Source: JBKPNZ01 sp046732895 (lineage in GTDB: Bacteria > Actinomycetota > Thermoleophilia > Solirubrobacterales > 70-9). Taken from it: a stretch of 45,953 nt of DNA. Under the pieces are notes generated by a model. It was not told where the DNA came from and ran no database searches. It worked only from the letters and a program-made list of their open reading frames with translations. The stretch's first letter is position 1; each line of letters opens with the position of its first letter. Made by a program: the position numbers and the translations under genes. The DNA is taken from NCBI GenBank assembly GCA_046732895.1, contig JBKPNZ010000037.1, positions 1 through 45,953 of the forward strand. Direction: 5' to 3'. Of the stretch, positions 1 through 8,277 are shown one piece after another.

Positions 1-1
1 A

Positions 2-1168
2 AACGGGTTGCCGGCAGGAATCCTGGCGGGGGCGGTTGCCCTAGCCGTTTTGGGCCCGGCGACGACAGCGGAGGCGCGGGCATCGAGTGGGCTGCGCTCG
101 GCCACGACCTTCGGCAGCGCCGAGACCGAGAAGACCATTCCGATCACCCATCGCGCCGGCGCCGAGCCGAGGGTCGTGCTCTCCCTGGGCCCGAAGCGCA
201 TGCCCACCTTGAAGCGCGGCGACCGGCTCCACGCCCTCGGGGAGGTGCAGGTGACGACCACGTGCGTGCGGGGCGAGCCGCGCTGCGTGGGTCGCCCTTA
301 CTCCTTCAGCCCGCGAGTCAGCGGCTGGCTCGTCCTGGCCGGGGGGAAGCGGGCGACGGGAGGCAAAAGGGCGAGGCGGATCTCGGATCGCCAGAGTGTG
401 ACCTGCGGCCAGCATCGCCCCAACCGCAACCACCACTGTGTGCTCGTCTTCGACGACGCCGGCATGCAGGTTCACTCACCCGGGCACCTGCCGTGCCAGC
501 CCGATCGATGTCACCTGAACCTCGTCGTCGCCGCGCATCACCCGAACGCACGGCGCGGCAATCGCCTGATCATCGGCGCTGATCGCCCGAATGGCTCGAT
601 CGAGCAGGGCAAGGGACGGGTGAGTGCTTTGGTCATTCGCAAGGGCGCACATCCGCACGCCGGCACCAGAGGGACGTCTCACCTTCTTCGCCACACCGTC
701 CCGATGAGCGGTGAACGAGAGGGCGAGTGGGTCTCGGTCTACTCGGTGAAGGTCTCGCACCTGAGCCGTGGCGACGTGCTCACCGCGGAGGCACGTCAGA
801 TCCTGGACATCGGCGGGCTCGGCAACGCGGTCTTCGATTCAACCCAGATCATCCTGACCAACGGCCGCGGACGCGTCGAGTCAGGCAGAATCGCGCGCCG
901 CAGCTCCCGCCCGGGCCCGGCGCTCGACGAGGCCAACGGCTTCAACTGCACGCAGGGCCCGAGTGCGTATGAGACCCCGTGCGCCTCGCACAAGGTCGGC
1001 CAGCTCGCGATCCGGCGCCCGCCCGTGAACCACGTCGGCAACCCTGTTCCGCTCTACGTCAACCTGATCGCCCGCGGCTTCCTCAAGGCCGCTCAGCCGA
1101 AGAGGGCCGAAGCGGCGCGCCTGCGAACCGGCGGCTTTCTGCGGGTGAAGCACTACCGGGCGTCGTGA
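2..1168 (+). CDS. Secreted cysteine-paired hypothetical protein, 5' end cut by window
   Basis: I do not recognise this family. The frame is open to the left edge, so the true start probably lies outside the window; the first in-frame TTG is at 8. The first 25 visible residues are hydrophobic and Ala-rich, ending in TAEARA, which looks like the h-region and cleavage site of a signal peptide. The mature part has eight cysteines in four close pairs (CVRGEPRC, a C-x10-C pair, CQPDRC, and another C-x10-C pair), as expected for disulfides in an exported protein. Two segments containing LxRGDxLxA (about residues 68 and 250) suggest two related beta-domains. Its stop lies 7 bp from the convergent sulfatase stop. 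Confidence 0.7.
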   Translation, partial: NGLPAGILAGAVALAVLGPATTAEARASSGLRSATTFGSAETEKTIPITHRAGAEPRVVLSLGPKRMPTLKRGDRLHALGEVQVTTTCVRGEPRCVGRPYSFSPRVSGWLVLAGGKRATGGKRARRISDRQSVTCGQHRPNRNHHCVLVFDDAGMQVHSPGHLPCQPDRCHLNLVVAAHHPNARRGNRLIIGADRPNGSIEQGKGRVSALVIRKGAHPHAGTRGTSHLLRHTVPMSGEREGEWVSVYSVKVSHLSRGDVLTAEARQILDIGGLGNAVFDSTQIILTNGRGRVESGRIARRSSRPGPALDEANGFNCTQGPSAYETPCASHKVGQLAIRRPPVNHVGNPVPLYVNLIARGFLKAAQPKRAEAARLRTGGFLRVKHYRAS

Positions 1169-1175
1169 GCGGCCG

Positions 1176-2705
1176 TTACTCGCAGGCGTCCTTCCCCATC
1201 GTGCCGTTGCAGGTCTTCAGCCGCTCCAACCGGCCGTCGAGGTCCTTCTGCACCGCCGCGTAGCGGCTGGCGCTCGCGGGGTTCGCAAGCACGCTGCGCA
1301 GCTCGTGGGGATCCCGCTTCAGGTCGAAGAGCTCACGTGATTCGATCGTGCAGCCGCCGTCGGCAGTCCGGTTGCCGCGGTACTCGACGTACGTGTAGCG
1401 GGCGGTGCGAATGCCGTCGTAGCCGTTGCAGCCCGGGCCGACCTGGAGCAGCACGGCGCGGCGGTAGGCGGCGGGCGACGCCTCGTCCTCGAGCAGCGGG
1501 ACGATCGAGCGCCCGTCCGGCTCGCGGCACTGATCCTCGGCGGTGCATGGGCGGGCGGATGCCAGGTCGAGCATCGTCGGCGCGAGGTCGATGTTCGCCA
1601 CGGGCTCCGGCACGGTCGAGGCCGGGCGCCGGCCGAGGACGTCGCTGGGCACGCGCATCAGCATCGGCACGTGGATGCCCTCCTCATAGGGGTCGCCCTT
1701 GCCCTTGAAGATGCGGTGCTCGCCATAGAACGTCCCGTTGTCGGCGACGAAGACGATCACCGTGTCGCGGTCCTCGCCCGACTGTCGCAGCGTCTGGACG
1801 AGCTGTTCGATGCCGCGGTCCACTGCGCGCATCGCGGCCATCGAGCAACCGAGATTGCGCGCTTCCTCGCGGACCTGGTGGCGATCGAGGCGAGGCTGCT
1901 CGGCGATCTTCGGACGCTTGTCGCCGATCCGCCGCTCGTTGAACGAGGGCGTGTCGGGCGGGCCCGAATTCCGAAACCGGTCCAGGTCGCGGGAGTCCGG
2001 CGTCGGCGCGTTGCCGCCGCAGCGCCCGCCGAAGCCTTTGGCCAGGTGGGGCGCGTAGTAGGAGAGCCAGAGGAAGAACGGTCGTTGCCCCGCCGCGTGC
2101 CTCAAGAACTCGTCCGCGCGAGTCGTGAGCACCCGCGTGAGGTAGTCATGCGGCTCATCACCGAACTTCTCGATCTGGCCGTTGTCGGAGAGCTCGTAGT
2201 CGTAGTAGGCCGGGTTGCCATAGACGTCCTGCCAGTAGTCGAAACCCGGGGCGGGGTCCTTCTCCTCGTAGCCGTTCATGAACTTGCCGACGAGTCCGGT
2301 GCGATACCCGGCGGCCTGTAGCCAGGCGGGCAGGATGCTCTCGGGGTCGCGAAGGTCGGGATAGCCGGGGTGGTTGTTGACGACGCCGGTGTTGTGCGGG
2401 TAGTCGCCGGTGAGGATCCCTGCGCGCGCTGGGCAGCAGAGATTGGACGAGACGATGCTGTTCGGGAACGCGGTCCCGCCGTCGCGCAGCAGGCGAAACG
2501 TCTTCGGCATCACCCGGCGGTTGAAGGTGAGCTGGCTCTGGTCGTCGCTGATGACGAAGACGAAGTTCGGCAGCTTCTCGACGGCCTTCGTCACCGGCGG
2601 TCGTTCGGCTCGATCGCCGTCCGAGTCGGAGCCGCAACCGACGACGAGGGCGGCCAGGACCACGGCGAGGGCAGCCGCGGCGCGCCGGCCCCGCGGAGGT
2701 CTCAT
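1176..2705 (-). CDS. Lipoprotein sulfatase (formylglycine-dependent, type I)
   Basis: Hydrolyses a sulfate ester, acting outside the membrane. The N-terminus has basic residues, a hydrophobic stretch and a lipobox (VVGC, Cys24). The domain begins NFVFVISDDQ, where the aspartates are metal ligands. The sulfatase signature is CCPARAGILTG at residues 90-100, fitting C-x-P-x-R, so Cys90 is the predicted formylglycine residue. Downstream VFVADNGTFYGEH and the C-terminal RELFDLKRDPHEL are typical of the family, and 509 aa is a normal length. It is the last gene of the 14-gene run and its ATG overlaps the preceding ST stop by 4 bp. Substrate cannot be read from sequence. Paralogue at 31990-33519. 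Confidence 0.93.
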   Translation of the reverse strand: MRPPRGRRAAAALAVVLAALVVGCGSDSDGDRAERPPVTKAVEKLPNFVFVISDDQSQLTFNRRVMPKTFRLLRDGGTAFPNSIVSSNLCCPARAGILTGDYPHNTGVVNNHPGYPDLRDPESILPAWLQAAGYRTGLVGKFMNGYEEKDPAPGFDYWQDVYGNPAYYDYELSDNGQIEKFGDEPHDYLTRVLTTRADEFLRHAAGQRPFFLWLSYYAPHLAKGFGGRCGGNAPTPDSRDLDRFRNSGPPDTPSFNERRIGDKRPKIAEQPRLDRHQVREEARNLGCSMAAMRAVDRGIEQLVQTLRQSGEDRDTVIVFVADNGTFYGEHRIFKGKGDPYEEGIHVPMLMRVPSDVLGRRPASTVPEPVANIDLAPTMLDLASARPCTAEDQCREPDGRSIVPLLEDEASPAAYRRAVLLQVGPGCNGYDGIRTARYTYVEYRGNRTADGGCTIESRELFDLKRDPHELRSVLANPASASRYAAVQKDLDGRLERLKTCNGTMGKDACE

Positions 2706-3652
2706 GAAGCCTGCGCTCCGGCGCCCAGCTCGTAGCCGAAGTCGCTGAGGGTGTCGCCGGCGATCGCCTCGAACGCCCGCAAGGAGTCGGGATCCATCTT
2801 CCGCCGCCAGACGGCGAGCCGATCGGGGTCTGGCGGCCGGGTGGAGAGAGCGTGGCGGCGCAGGCGGCGCTCGCGACGGCGCTCAGGATCGCCTCCCTTT
2901 CGCTCCGGATCCTGGGGCGGCAGTGCCGCGGCCATCTCCTGAAGGCGCTCCGCCGAGTGCTCGTGGTAGCTCAGCATCGCCGGGTCCCACGGAAGCTCCG
3001 CCAGCTCGCAGATCCGCCGCAGCTGGGCCTCGGTGTCGGTGATCAGGTCCTCGTAGCGGACCTCGATGTAGCCGCCGGTCCGCTTGGCGCCATCGCGCGC
3101 GCGACCGAGCCGCCGGCGCCACCGCCGCGCGGTCTGCTCGATGCGCTCGGGCGTGGGCGGCCGGTTCTTCAGCGCCGACAGCGCCACGTCGCGGCCGTCG
3201 CGGATCAGGTGCACGAACCGAGCCTCGGGGAGCGTGCGCTTGAGCAGCGGCATGCTGATCGCATACCGCGGGCTCTTGTCGCCCCACCGCGGCTTGCCCT
3301 GGTGCTCGGCGTAGAGCTCGTAGAAGCAGCGAGCCGCGCTCGCCGGATCGACGGGGGCGCGCGCCGCCAGGCGCTCGCGGAGCTCCTCCGGCTCGAGCTG
3401 ATAGTCACCCCAGCGCCGGCGGCCCATCAGGAACTCGACGACCTCGTCTGGTCCGTCGCCGTCGCTCCACCCTTTGATCAGATCCGGCAGGAAGTTCGTC
3501 TCGGGTGGGATCGCAAGGTCAGGGTGGGCGTCGAGCATCAGGCGCAGAAGGGTCGATCCCGAGTGCCCGAACCCCACGATGAAGGGAGCCGGCTCGCGAT
3601 CGCCGTCCGGCGCCCGGCCGGCCAGGCGCCCGAGAGCGGAGCGCAGGCTCAC
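2702..3652 (-). CDS. PAPS-dependent sulfotransferase family protein (tandem family)
   Basis: Predicted to transfer sulfate from PAPS to an unknown acceptor in the cytoplasm; no signal peptide. The 5'-phosphosulfate-binding loop GFGHSGSTLLRLMLDAHP lies at residues 27-44, and the 3'-phosphate motif RDGRDVALS at 151-159. The family box WGDKSP is at about 123-128, followed by YIEVRYEDL. The P-loop departs from its neighbours: His30 replaces the usual Arg, and Ser33 the first Thr, of GRSGTT. A strongly basic stretch at about 251-266 is absent from most copies. The stop overlaps the sulfatase ATG (ATGA), so these two are probably translationally coupled. 316 aa. Confidence 0.9.
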   Translation of the reverse strand: MSLRSALGRLAGRAPDGDREPAPFIVGFGHSGSTLLRLMLDAHPDLAIPPETNFLPDLIKGWSDGDGPDEVVEFLMGRRRWGDYQLEPEELRERLAARAPVDPASAARCFYELYAEHQGKPRWGDKSPRYAISMPLLKRTLPEARFVHLIRDGRDVALSALKNRPPTPERIEQTARRWRRRLGRARDGAKRTGGYIEVRYEDLITDTEAQLRRICELAELPWDPAMLSYHEHSAERLQEMAAALPPQDPERKGGDPERRRERRLRRHALSTRPPDPDRLAVWRRKMDPDSLRAFEAIAGDTLSDFGYELGAGAQAS

Positions 3653-4548
3653 GCGCCGACCTCGTAGCCGAGCTCGGCGAGAACCTCACCGGCGAGCCCC
3701 TCGAAGATCTCGCGGTCCTCGGCCGACATCTGCTCGCGCCAGCCGCCGGCGCGGTCGGCCTGGAGCGGCTGCGAGACGTTCGCCTGATGGCTCGCCCGCG
3801 CCGCCGCGCTCACGACCTCTCCTCCCGGGCGCTGGAGGTCCCGCGCGATCTCGCCGATCCGCTCACCGGCGCGCTCGCGATAGTCGAGCATGCCCGCGTC
3901 CCACTCGAGATCGATGAGCTCGCACACCTGTCGCAGGCACGGCTCCGGATCGGCGACGAGGTCCTCGTAGCGAAGCTCGATGTAGCGGCCGAGCCGCGGC
4001 CCCACGCTCCGCGCCTTCGCGATCTCGTCGCGCCACTTGCTGGCAGCGTCGGCCACGGTGTCCGGGCCGAAGTGGACGCGCACCTGCGAGAGCGCGACAT
4101 CGCGCCCGTCGCGGATCAGGTGGATGAAGCTCGCCTCGGGCAGAGTCTCGCGGACCTGCTTGAGCTTGCGGATGTAGTTCGTCGACTTATCGCCCCAGCG
4201 CGGCTTCCCCTGGCCCTCGGCGTAGAGGTCATAGAACGCGCGCATGACCGCGGTGGCGTCTGCTGGTGTCGTGGCGCGAGCACGCGTGCGCAGCTCTGCC
4301 TCGTCCAGCCCGAAGTCCTCCCAGCGCCGGTGCCCGGTGATCACGTCGACCATCGCGTCGGGATCGGCGCCGTTGCGTGCGGCGCGAACGACCTGGGGGA
4401 GGAAGTGGGTCTCCGGCGGGATCGTCAGCTCGGAATGGGCGTCCAGCATCAGCCGCAGGAGCGTCGTGCCGGACCGGGCCACGGCGACGACGAAGGGAGC
4501 GGCCGGCCGCTGCGCCTCGCGGTTGCTGGATCCGCTGCCGCGCGCCAC
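3649..4548 (-). CDS. PAPS-dependent sulfotransferase family protein (tandem family)
   Basis: A 299-aa member of the tandem family. The PAPS loop is VARSGTTLLRLMLDAHS from about residue 23, and the 3'-phosphate motif RDGRDVALS is at 146-154. The usual WGDKTP box reads WGDKST, losing the proline, which is unusual in this array and could alter acceptor placement. It starts at a GTG at 4548, 3 bp after the preceding ST stop, and ends in an ATGA overlap with the next ST. The C-terminus keeps the array's helical ending (SAEDREIFEGLAGEVLAELG). No export signal is visible. Confidence 0.9.
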   Translation of the reverse strand: MARGSGSSNREAQRPAAPFVVAVARSGTTLLRLMLDAHSELTIPPETHFLPQVVRAARNGADPDAMVDVITGHRRWEDFGLDEAELRTRARATTPADATAVMRAFYDLYAEGQGKPRWGDKSTNYIRKLKQVRETLPEASFIHLIRDGRDVALSQVRVHFGPDTVADAASKWRDEIAKARSVGPRLGRYIELRYEDLVADPEPCLRQVCELIDLEWDAGMLDYRERAGERIGEIARDLQRPGGEVVSAAARASHQANVSQPLQADRAGGWREQMSAEDREIFEGLAGEVLAELGYEVGA

Positions 4549-4551
4549 CGG

Positions 4552-5484
4552 TCAGCCCCCCAGCGGATAGCCGAGTTCCGTCAGCAGGTCGCCGGCGGTC
4601 GCCTCGAAGCGCTCGCGGTCGGCCGGCTCCATCTCGGTCCGCCAGACGGCGACCCGGTCGGCGCGCGGCGGCTTCGTCGTCATCTCATGCTTGGCGAGAC
4701 GCTGGTCGGCGGCCAGCGCCTGCCGATCGGTTGCCGCGGGCAGCTCGTGCGCGATCTCCTCGAGCCGGCGGGACGCCTGAGCGTGGTAGTCGAGGACGGC
4801 CGCATCCCAATCCAGTGCCAGGAACTCGCAGAGACCCCGGAGGGTCGCCTCGGTGTCGAGGATCAGGTCCTCGTAGCGGACCTCGGTGTAGTGGGTGACC
4901 TGCCGCCCCTGCTTGCGCGCCCGGCGGATCCAACGCTTCCACCGCCGCGCCAGACGCTCGATGTTTGCGGGTTCACCCGTGCGCTGGAGCCGCCAGCGGA
5001 TGCGCGAGAGCGCGGCGTCGCGGCCGTCGCGGATCACGTGGATGAACCGCGCCTCCGGCAGAAGGCCCTCGATCTGCGTCATCAGCAGTGCGTACTCCGG
5101 GGTCTTGTCGCCCCAGCGCGGCTTGCCCTGGCCCTCGGCGTAGAGGTCATAGAACGCGCGCAGTGCGTCACTGGCCGCCGGGCGATCGCCGGCGGCGGCC
5201 AAGCGCGCCCCGAGCTCCGCCTGATCGAGATGGAAGTCGGCCCAGCGCCGATGCGCTGCGACCACGCCGGCCGCCTCCTGCGCGGTGGCGCCCGCCTCGC
5301 ACGCCTCGACGAGCTCGGGCAGAAAGTGCGTCTCGGGCAGGATCGTGAGCTGCGGATGAGCGTCCAGCATCATGCGAAGCAGGGTCGTGCCCGATCGCGG
5401 GCTGCCGACGATGAACGGTGCAGGCGGCCGGCGCCGCGCCCGCGCTCCGATGCGCCGCACGGCCTGCGTGATGCGCCCGCTCAT
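4552..5484 (-). CDS. PAPS-dependent sulfotransferase family protein (tandem family)
   Basis: A 310-aa member starting MSGRITQAVRR at the ATG at 5484, which overlaps the stop of the upstream ST by 4 bp. A longer open frame reaches 5589 but only runs into the neighbour's coding sequence in another frame, so it is rejected. The PAPS loop GSPRSGTTLLRMMLDAHP starts at residue 27. WGDKTP and VIRDGRDAALS are intact, as is YTEVRYEDLILDTE. A basic, arginine-rich N-terminus (residues 9-19) precedes the domain; it lacks a hydrophobic core and so is not a signal peptide. Confidence 0.9.
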   Translation of the reverse strand: MSGRITQAVRRIGARARRRPPAPFIVGSPRSGTTLLRMMLDAHPQLTILPETHFLPELVEACEAGATAQEAAGVVAAHRRWADFHLDQAELGARLAAAGDRPAASDALRAFYDLYAEGQGKPRWGDKTPEYALLMTQIEGLLPEARFIHVIRDGRDAALSRIRWRLQRTGEPANIERLARRWKRWIRRARKQGRQVTHYTEVRYEDLILDTEATLRGLCEFLALDWDAAVLDYHAQASRRLEEIAHELPAATDRQALAADQRLAKHEMTTKPPRADRVAVWRTEMEPADRERFEATAGDLLTELGYPLGG

Positions 5485-6389
5485 CGCTCGCCGGAGGCCG
5501 CGCCGACCTCGTACCCTAGCTCGGCGAGCAGGTCGCCCGCGATGCGCTCGAAGTCCGCGATCTCCGACGCGTCCATCTCCGTCTTCCACGCCTCCACTCG
5601 GGAGCGCTTCGGCGGCTCGCTCGCGAGGGCGTGAACCTGCATCCGCTGGCCGGCGGGCACCGGGCCGCGCCCCTCCTCCTTGGCCGGGAGCGCGCGCTGC
5701 ATCTCCTCGAGGCGCTCGCCGGCATGTGCGTGGTACTCGAGCATGCCGGCGTCCCAGTCGAGCTCGATGAACTCGCAGACCCGGCGCAGCGTGGGCTCCG
5801 TGTCCGTGACGAGGTCCTCGTAGCGGACCTCGAGGTAGTGGGAGATCTCGCGACTGAGCTCACGAGCCTCGGCGATCCGCCGCTTCCAGCGCCGGGCGAC
5901 CCTGGTGGCCGGCGGCGGCGGGTCTCCCCGCCCCGTCACCATCCTCGCCCTTGACAGGGCGACATCGCGGCCGTCACGCAGCAGGTGGATGAAGCGCACC
6001 TCGGGCAGGGCGGCCTCGAGCTCGGGCATGTGCAGCGAGTACTTCGGTGTCTTGTCTCCCCAGCGATGCTTGCCCCGCCGCTCCGCGTACAGGCTGAACA
6101 TCGCCCTGGCCGCATCGCCGCCGCCGAGCTGGGGCAGCGAGCGGAACCGCTCGAGCATGTCCTCGTCGGGGATCTGAAGGTCGGGCCAGCGCCGGGTCGA
6201 GCGCAGGAACTCGAGCAGGCCGTCCGGGCCCGCGCCGCGGTCCGCCGCCGCGATGAGCTCCGGCACGAACACAGTCTCGGGCGGGATCGCCAGGTCGGGA
6301 TGGGCGTCGAGCATCAGGCGCAGGAGCGTCGTGCCGGAGCGGCCCACGCCGACGATGAATGGAGCAGGTGGTCGGGGCGTGTCGCTCAT
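5481..6389 (-). CDS. PAPS-dependent sulfotransferase family protein (tandem family)
   Basis: A 302-aa member with a very short N-terminus: the PAPS loop GVGRSGTTLLRLMLDAHP begins at residue 14. The aspartate of the WGDKTP box is present (HRWGDKTPKY), and LLRDGRDVALS supplies the 3'-phosphate contacts. After this motif comes a short insert, VTGRGDPPPPATR, richer in proline and glycine than in the sisters; it sits in the region likely to face the acceptor (inference from the fold). Both ends are ATGA overlaps with neighbouring ST genes. Confidence 0.9.
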   Translation of the reverse strand: MSDTPRPPAPFIVGVGRSGTTLLRLMLDAHPDLAIPPETVFVPELIAAADRGAGPDGLLEFLRSTRRWPDLQIPDEDMLERFRSLPQLGGGDAARAMFSLYAERRGKHRWGDKTPKYSLHMPELEAALPEVRFIHLLRDGRDVALSRARMVTGRGDPPPPATRVARRWKRRIAEARELSREISHYLEVRYEDLVTDTEPTLRRVCEFIELDWDAGMLEYHAHAGERLEEMQRALPAKEEGRGPVPAGQRMQVHALASEPPKRSRVEAWKTEMDASEIADFERIAGDLLAELGYEVGAASGER

Positions 6390-7276
6390 GACTCGTAGCC
6401 CAGCTCGGCCAGCAGATCACCGGCGACGCTCTCGAAGTCGGCGCGGTCGGCCTCGGTCATCTGGCGCCGCCACACGCCGATTCGCTCCGGCGTCGGCGGC
6501 CGCGTGACGAGCGCGTGGGGAGCAAGGCGTGCCTCCGCCGGCTGCTCGGGGAGGTCCCCGCGCGCCGGCAGGTCGCGGTCGAGCTCGCCGAGGCCCTCCT
6601 CGGCGAGCTCGTGATGCGAGAGCATCGCCGGGTCGAGGTCGAGCTCGATCAGCTCGCAGACACGCTTCAGCGCCGGTTCGGGGTCCGCGACGAGGTCCTC
6701 ATAGCGGACCTCCAGATAGCCGGAAAGCCTCGGTCCTTCCTCGCGCGCGCGCTCGATCCGCTTGCGCCAGCGCTTTGCGACCTGCTCGGCGGTTCTCGGC
6801 GCGCGCATCGGGCGGTCGGGGGCGGGCATCGCCAGCACCGAGAGTGCGACGTCGCGCCCGTCGCGGATGATGTGGACGAACCGCGCCTCGGGGAGTGCGC
6901 CGGCGATCTGCTGCATGCTCGTCAGGTAGGCGGGGGTCTTGTCGCCCCAGCGCCCCTTGCCGCGACGGGCCGCGTAGAGGCCGAACACGGCCCGCACGCC
7001 GTCACCGGCCCCGAGCGGCGCTCGCGAACGCAGCTCGTCCAGGAGCGCCTCGCGCTCGATCCCCAGATCGGCCCAGCGCCGGTGACTGGTGACGAGATCG
7101 CAGACCTCTTCCGGGCTCGCGTCCCGCTCGCCGGCCTCGATCAGGTTGGGCACGAAGTAGGTCTCGGGCGGAATCGCCATCTGGGGATGAGCGTCGAGCA
7201 TCAGGCGCAGGAGGGTGGTTCCCGAGCGCGGCACGCCGACGACGAAGGGGACGGGTGGATCTCCGGTGGGGCTCAT
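6386..7276 (-). CDS. PAPS-dependent sulfotransferase family protein (tandem family)
   Basis: A 296-aa member. The chosen ATG (7276, MSPTGDPPVPF) overlaps the upstream GT stop by 4 bp; an open frame extending to 7804 is only the antisense-free shadow of that GT and has no ST homology. The PAPS loop is GVPRSGTTLLRLMLDAHP, with WGDKTPAY and IIRDGRDVALS downstream. This is the first ST after the two GT genes, so it is probably translated from the same message as they are. The C-terminus ends directly after LLAELGYES, slightly shorter than the sisters. Confidence 0.9.
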   Translation of the reverse strand: MSPTGDPPVPFVVGVPRSGTTLLRLMLDAHPQMAIPPETYFVPNLIEAGERDASPEEVCDLVTSHRRWADLGIEREALLDELRSRAPLGAGDGVRAVFGLYAARRGKGRWGDKTPAYLTSMQQIAGALPEARFVHIIRDGRDVALSVLAMPAPDRPMRAPRTAEQVAKRWRKRIERAREEGPRLSGYLEVRYEDLVADPEPALKRVCELIELDLDPAMLSHHELAEEGLGELDRDLPARGDLPEQPAEARLAPHALVTRPPTPERIGVWRRQMTEADRADFESVAGDLLAELGYES

Positions 7277-8277
7277 CCTCGCTGGGTCGGCCGTAGGCGG
7301 TGCAGGGCTCGCCGCCGCGTGCGCTTTCGCAGCCACCCGCGCACGCCCTTCTGCTTGTGCTTCTTGCGTGGGATCGGCGCGTCGATCACTGGTGTGAGGG
7401 GCAGGATCTCGTCGAGCCAGCGGAACCGCTCGTTCTCGGTTTCGAACCGTGGGCGGACCTCGCGCAGGAAGTCGCGGCGGTTGAACCACTGGTGGTAGTG
7501 GACCTGGACCAGCTCGTCGAGCTGGATCCGGCGCATCTCGTTCTTGAAGAACGAGCGACGGCCGATGTCGTAGTTGTAGGTGTGATCGAGGTTCACGAGG
7601 CGATCGGGCCGCCGCGAGATCGTCGCCGCGAGCGCCACCTGGTCGATCACGATCTGCCGGCCATCGGGGTAGAGCTCGTCCGTGAACAGGCGGCGAAAGA
7701 GCTCGAGCCACTCGGTGAAGAGCCCAGCCCGGCGCCTCGTGGCGAGGATCCCCGCGTTCCAGTAGCCGCGGACGCGCCGGCCCTTCTCCATCGTCTCGAC
7801 CCACGGCGGATCGGTCACCCCGGCGAGCTCGTAGATCTGCTGCCAGTAATCCTCCATCTCGTGCCCGGGCCCCCGGCTCGCCTTGTTGACGTGCCAGGCC
7901 GGCGCCGCGGCGACGTCGATCCCGTCCGGCAGCTCCAGCGCGTCGGGCTCGCGCAGGAACACCGTGTCCGTGTCGCAGAAGACGATCACTTCCTCGCCGA
8001 GCTCCCTCTCGGCGGCGACGCCGGAGTAGATCTTGTTGGCGAACGGGTAGTCGTGGTGCTCGGTGTTGATTGCCTCGTCGTGAAGCGCGATGCCGAGCTC
8101 ATCGAAGCCGGCAAGCGTCGCGGGCGCCAGCTCGGGCCCGGTGCGCGGCTTGTAGGCGTGGACCGCGCAGTCGGCAAAGCGCCCGCCGAACCGCCGTAGC
8201 GACCGGGCGAAGAGCAGCGTCTGCTGCTCGAGGGGCCCTGACTCGCAGCAGACGAAGAACGCGACGCTTGGCGTCAT
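7273..8277 (-). CDS. Putative GT-A-fold glycosyltransferase with DTD motif
   Basis: A 334-aa protein, probably a nucleotide-sugar transferase. An N-terminal beta-strand (VAFFVCCESGPLEQQTLL) is followed by a strand ending in FCDTDTVFLREP (residues 100-111). Asp102-Thr-Asp104 is placed like the metal-binding DxD of GT-A enzymes. NKIYSGVAAERE just before it resembles the loop preceding DxD in such enzymes. There is no signal peptide or membrane segment. The start overlaps the preceding GT2 stop by 1 bp (TGATG) and the stop overlaps the next ST. A clear paralogue is at 21394-22350. I infer the GT role from fold-like motifs; the exact family is not recognised. Confidence 0.65.
   Translation of the reverse strand: MTPSVAFFVCCESGPLEQQTLLFARSLRRFGGRFADCAVHAYKPRTGPELAPATLAGFDELGIALHDEAINTEHHDYPFANKIYSGVAAERELGEEVIVFCDTDTVFLREPDALELPDGIDVAAAPAWHVNKASRGPGHEMEDYWQQIYELAGVTDPPWVETMEKGRRVRGYWNAGILATRRRAGLFTEWLELFRRLFTDELYPDGRQIVIDQVALAATISRRPDRLVNLDHTYNYDIGRRSFFKNEMRRIQLDELVQVHYHQWFNRRDFLREVRPRFETENERFRWLDEILPLTPVIDAPIPRKKHKQKGVRGWLRKRTRRRALHRLRPTQRG

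Noticed and set aside
3787..5634. 615-codon plus-strand frame across the sulfotransferase run
   Set aside because: It repeats low-complexity patterns because the ST genes beneath it are repeated; no domain is recognisable.
7277..7804. N-terminal extension of the ST at 6386
   Set aside because: The extra 176 residues lie over the GT gene in another frame, and the ATGA overlap at 7273 gives a normal start.
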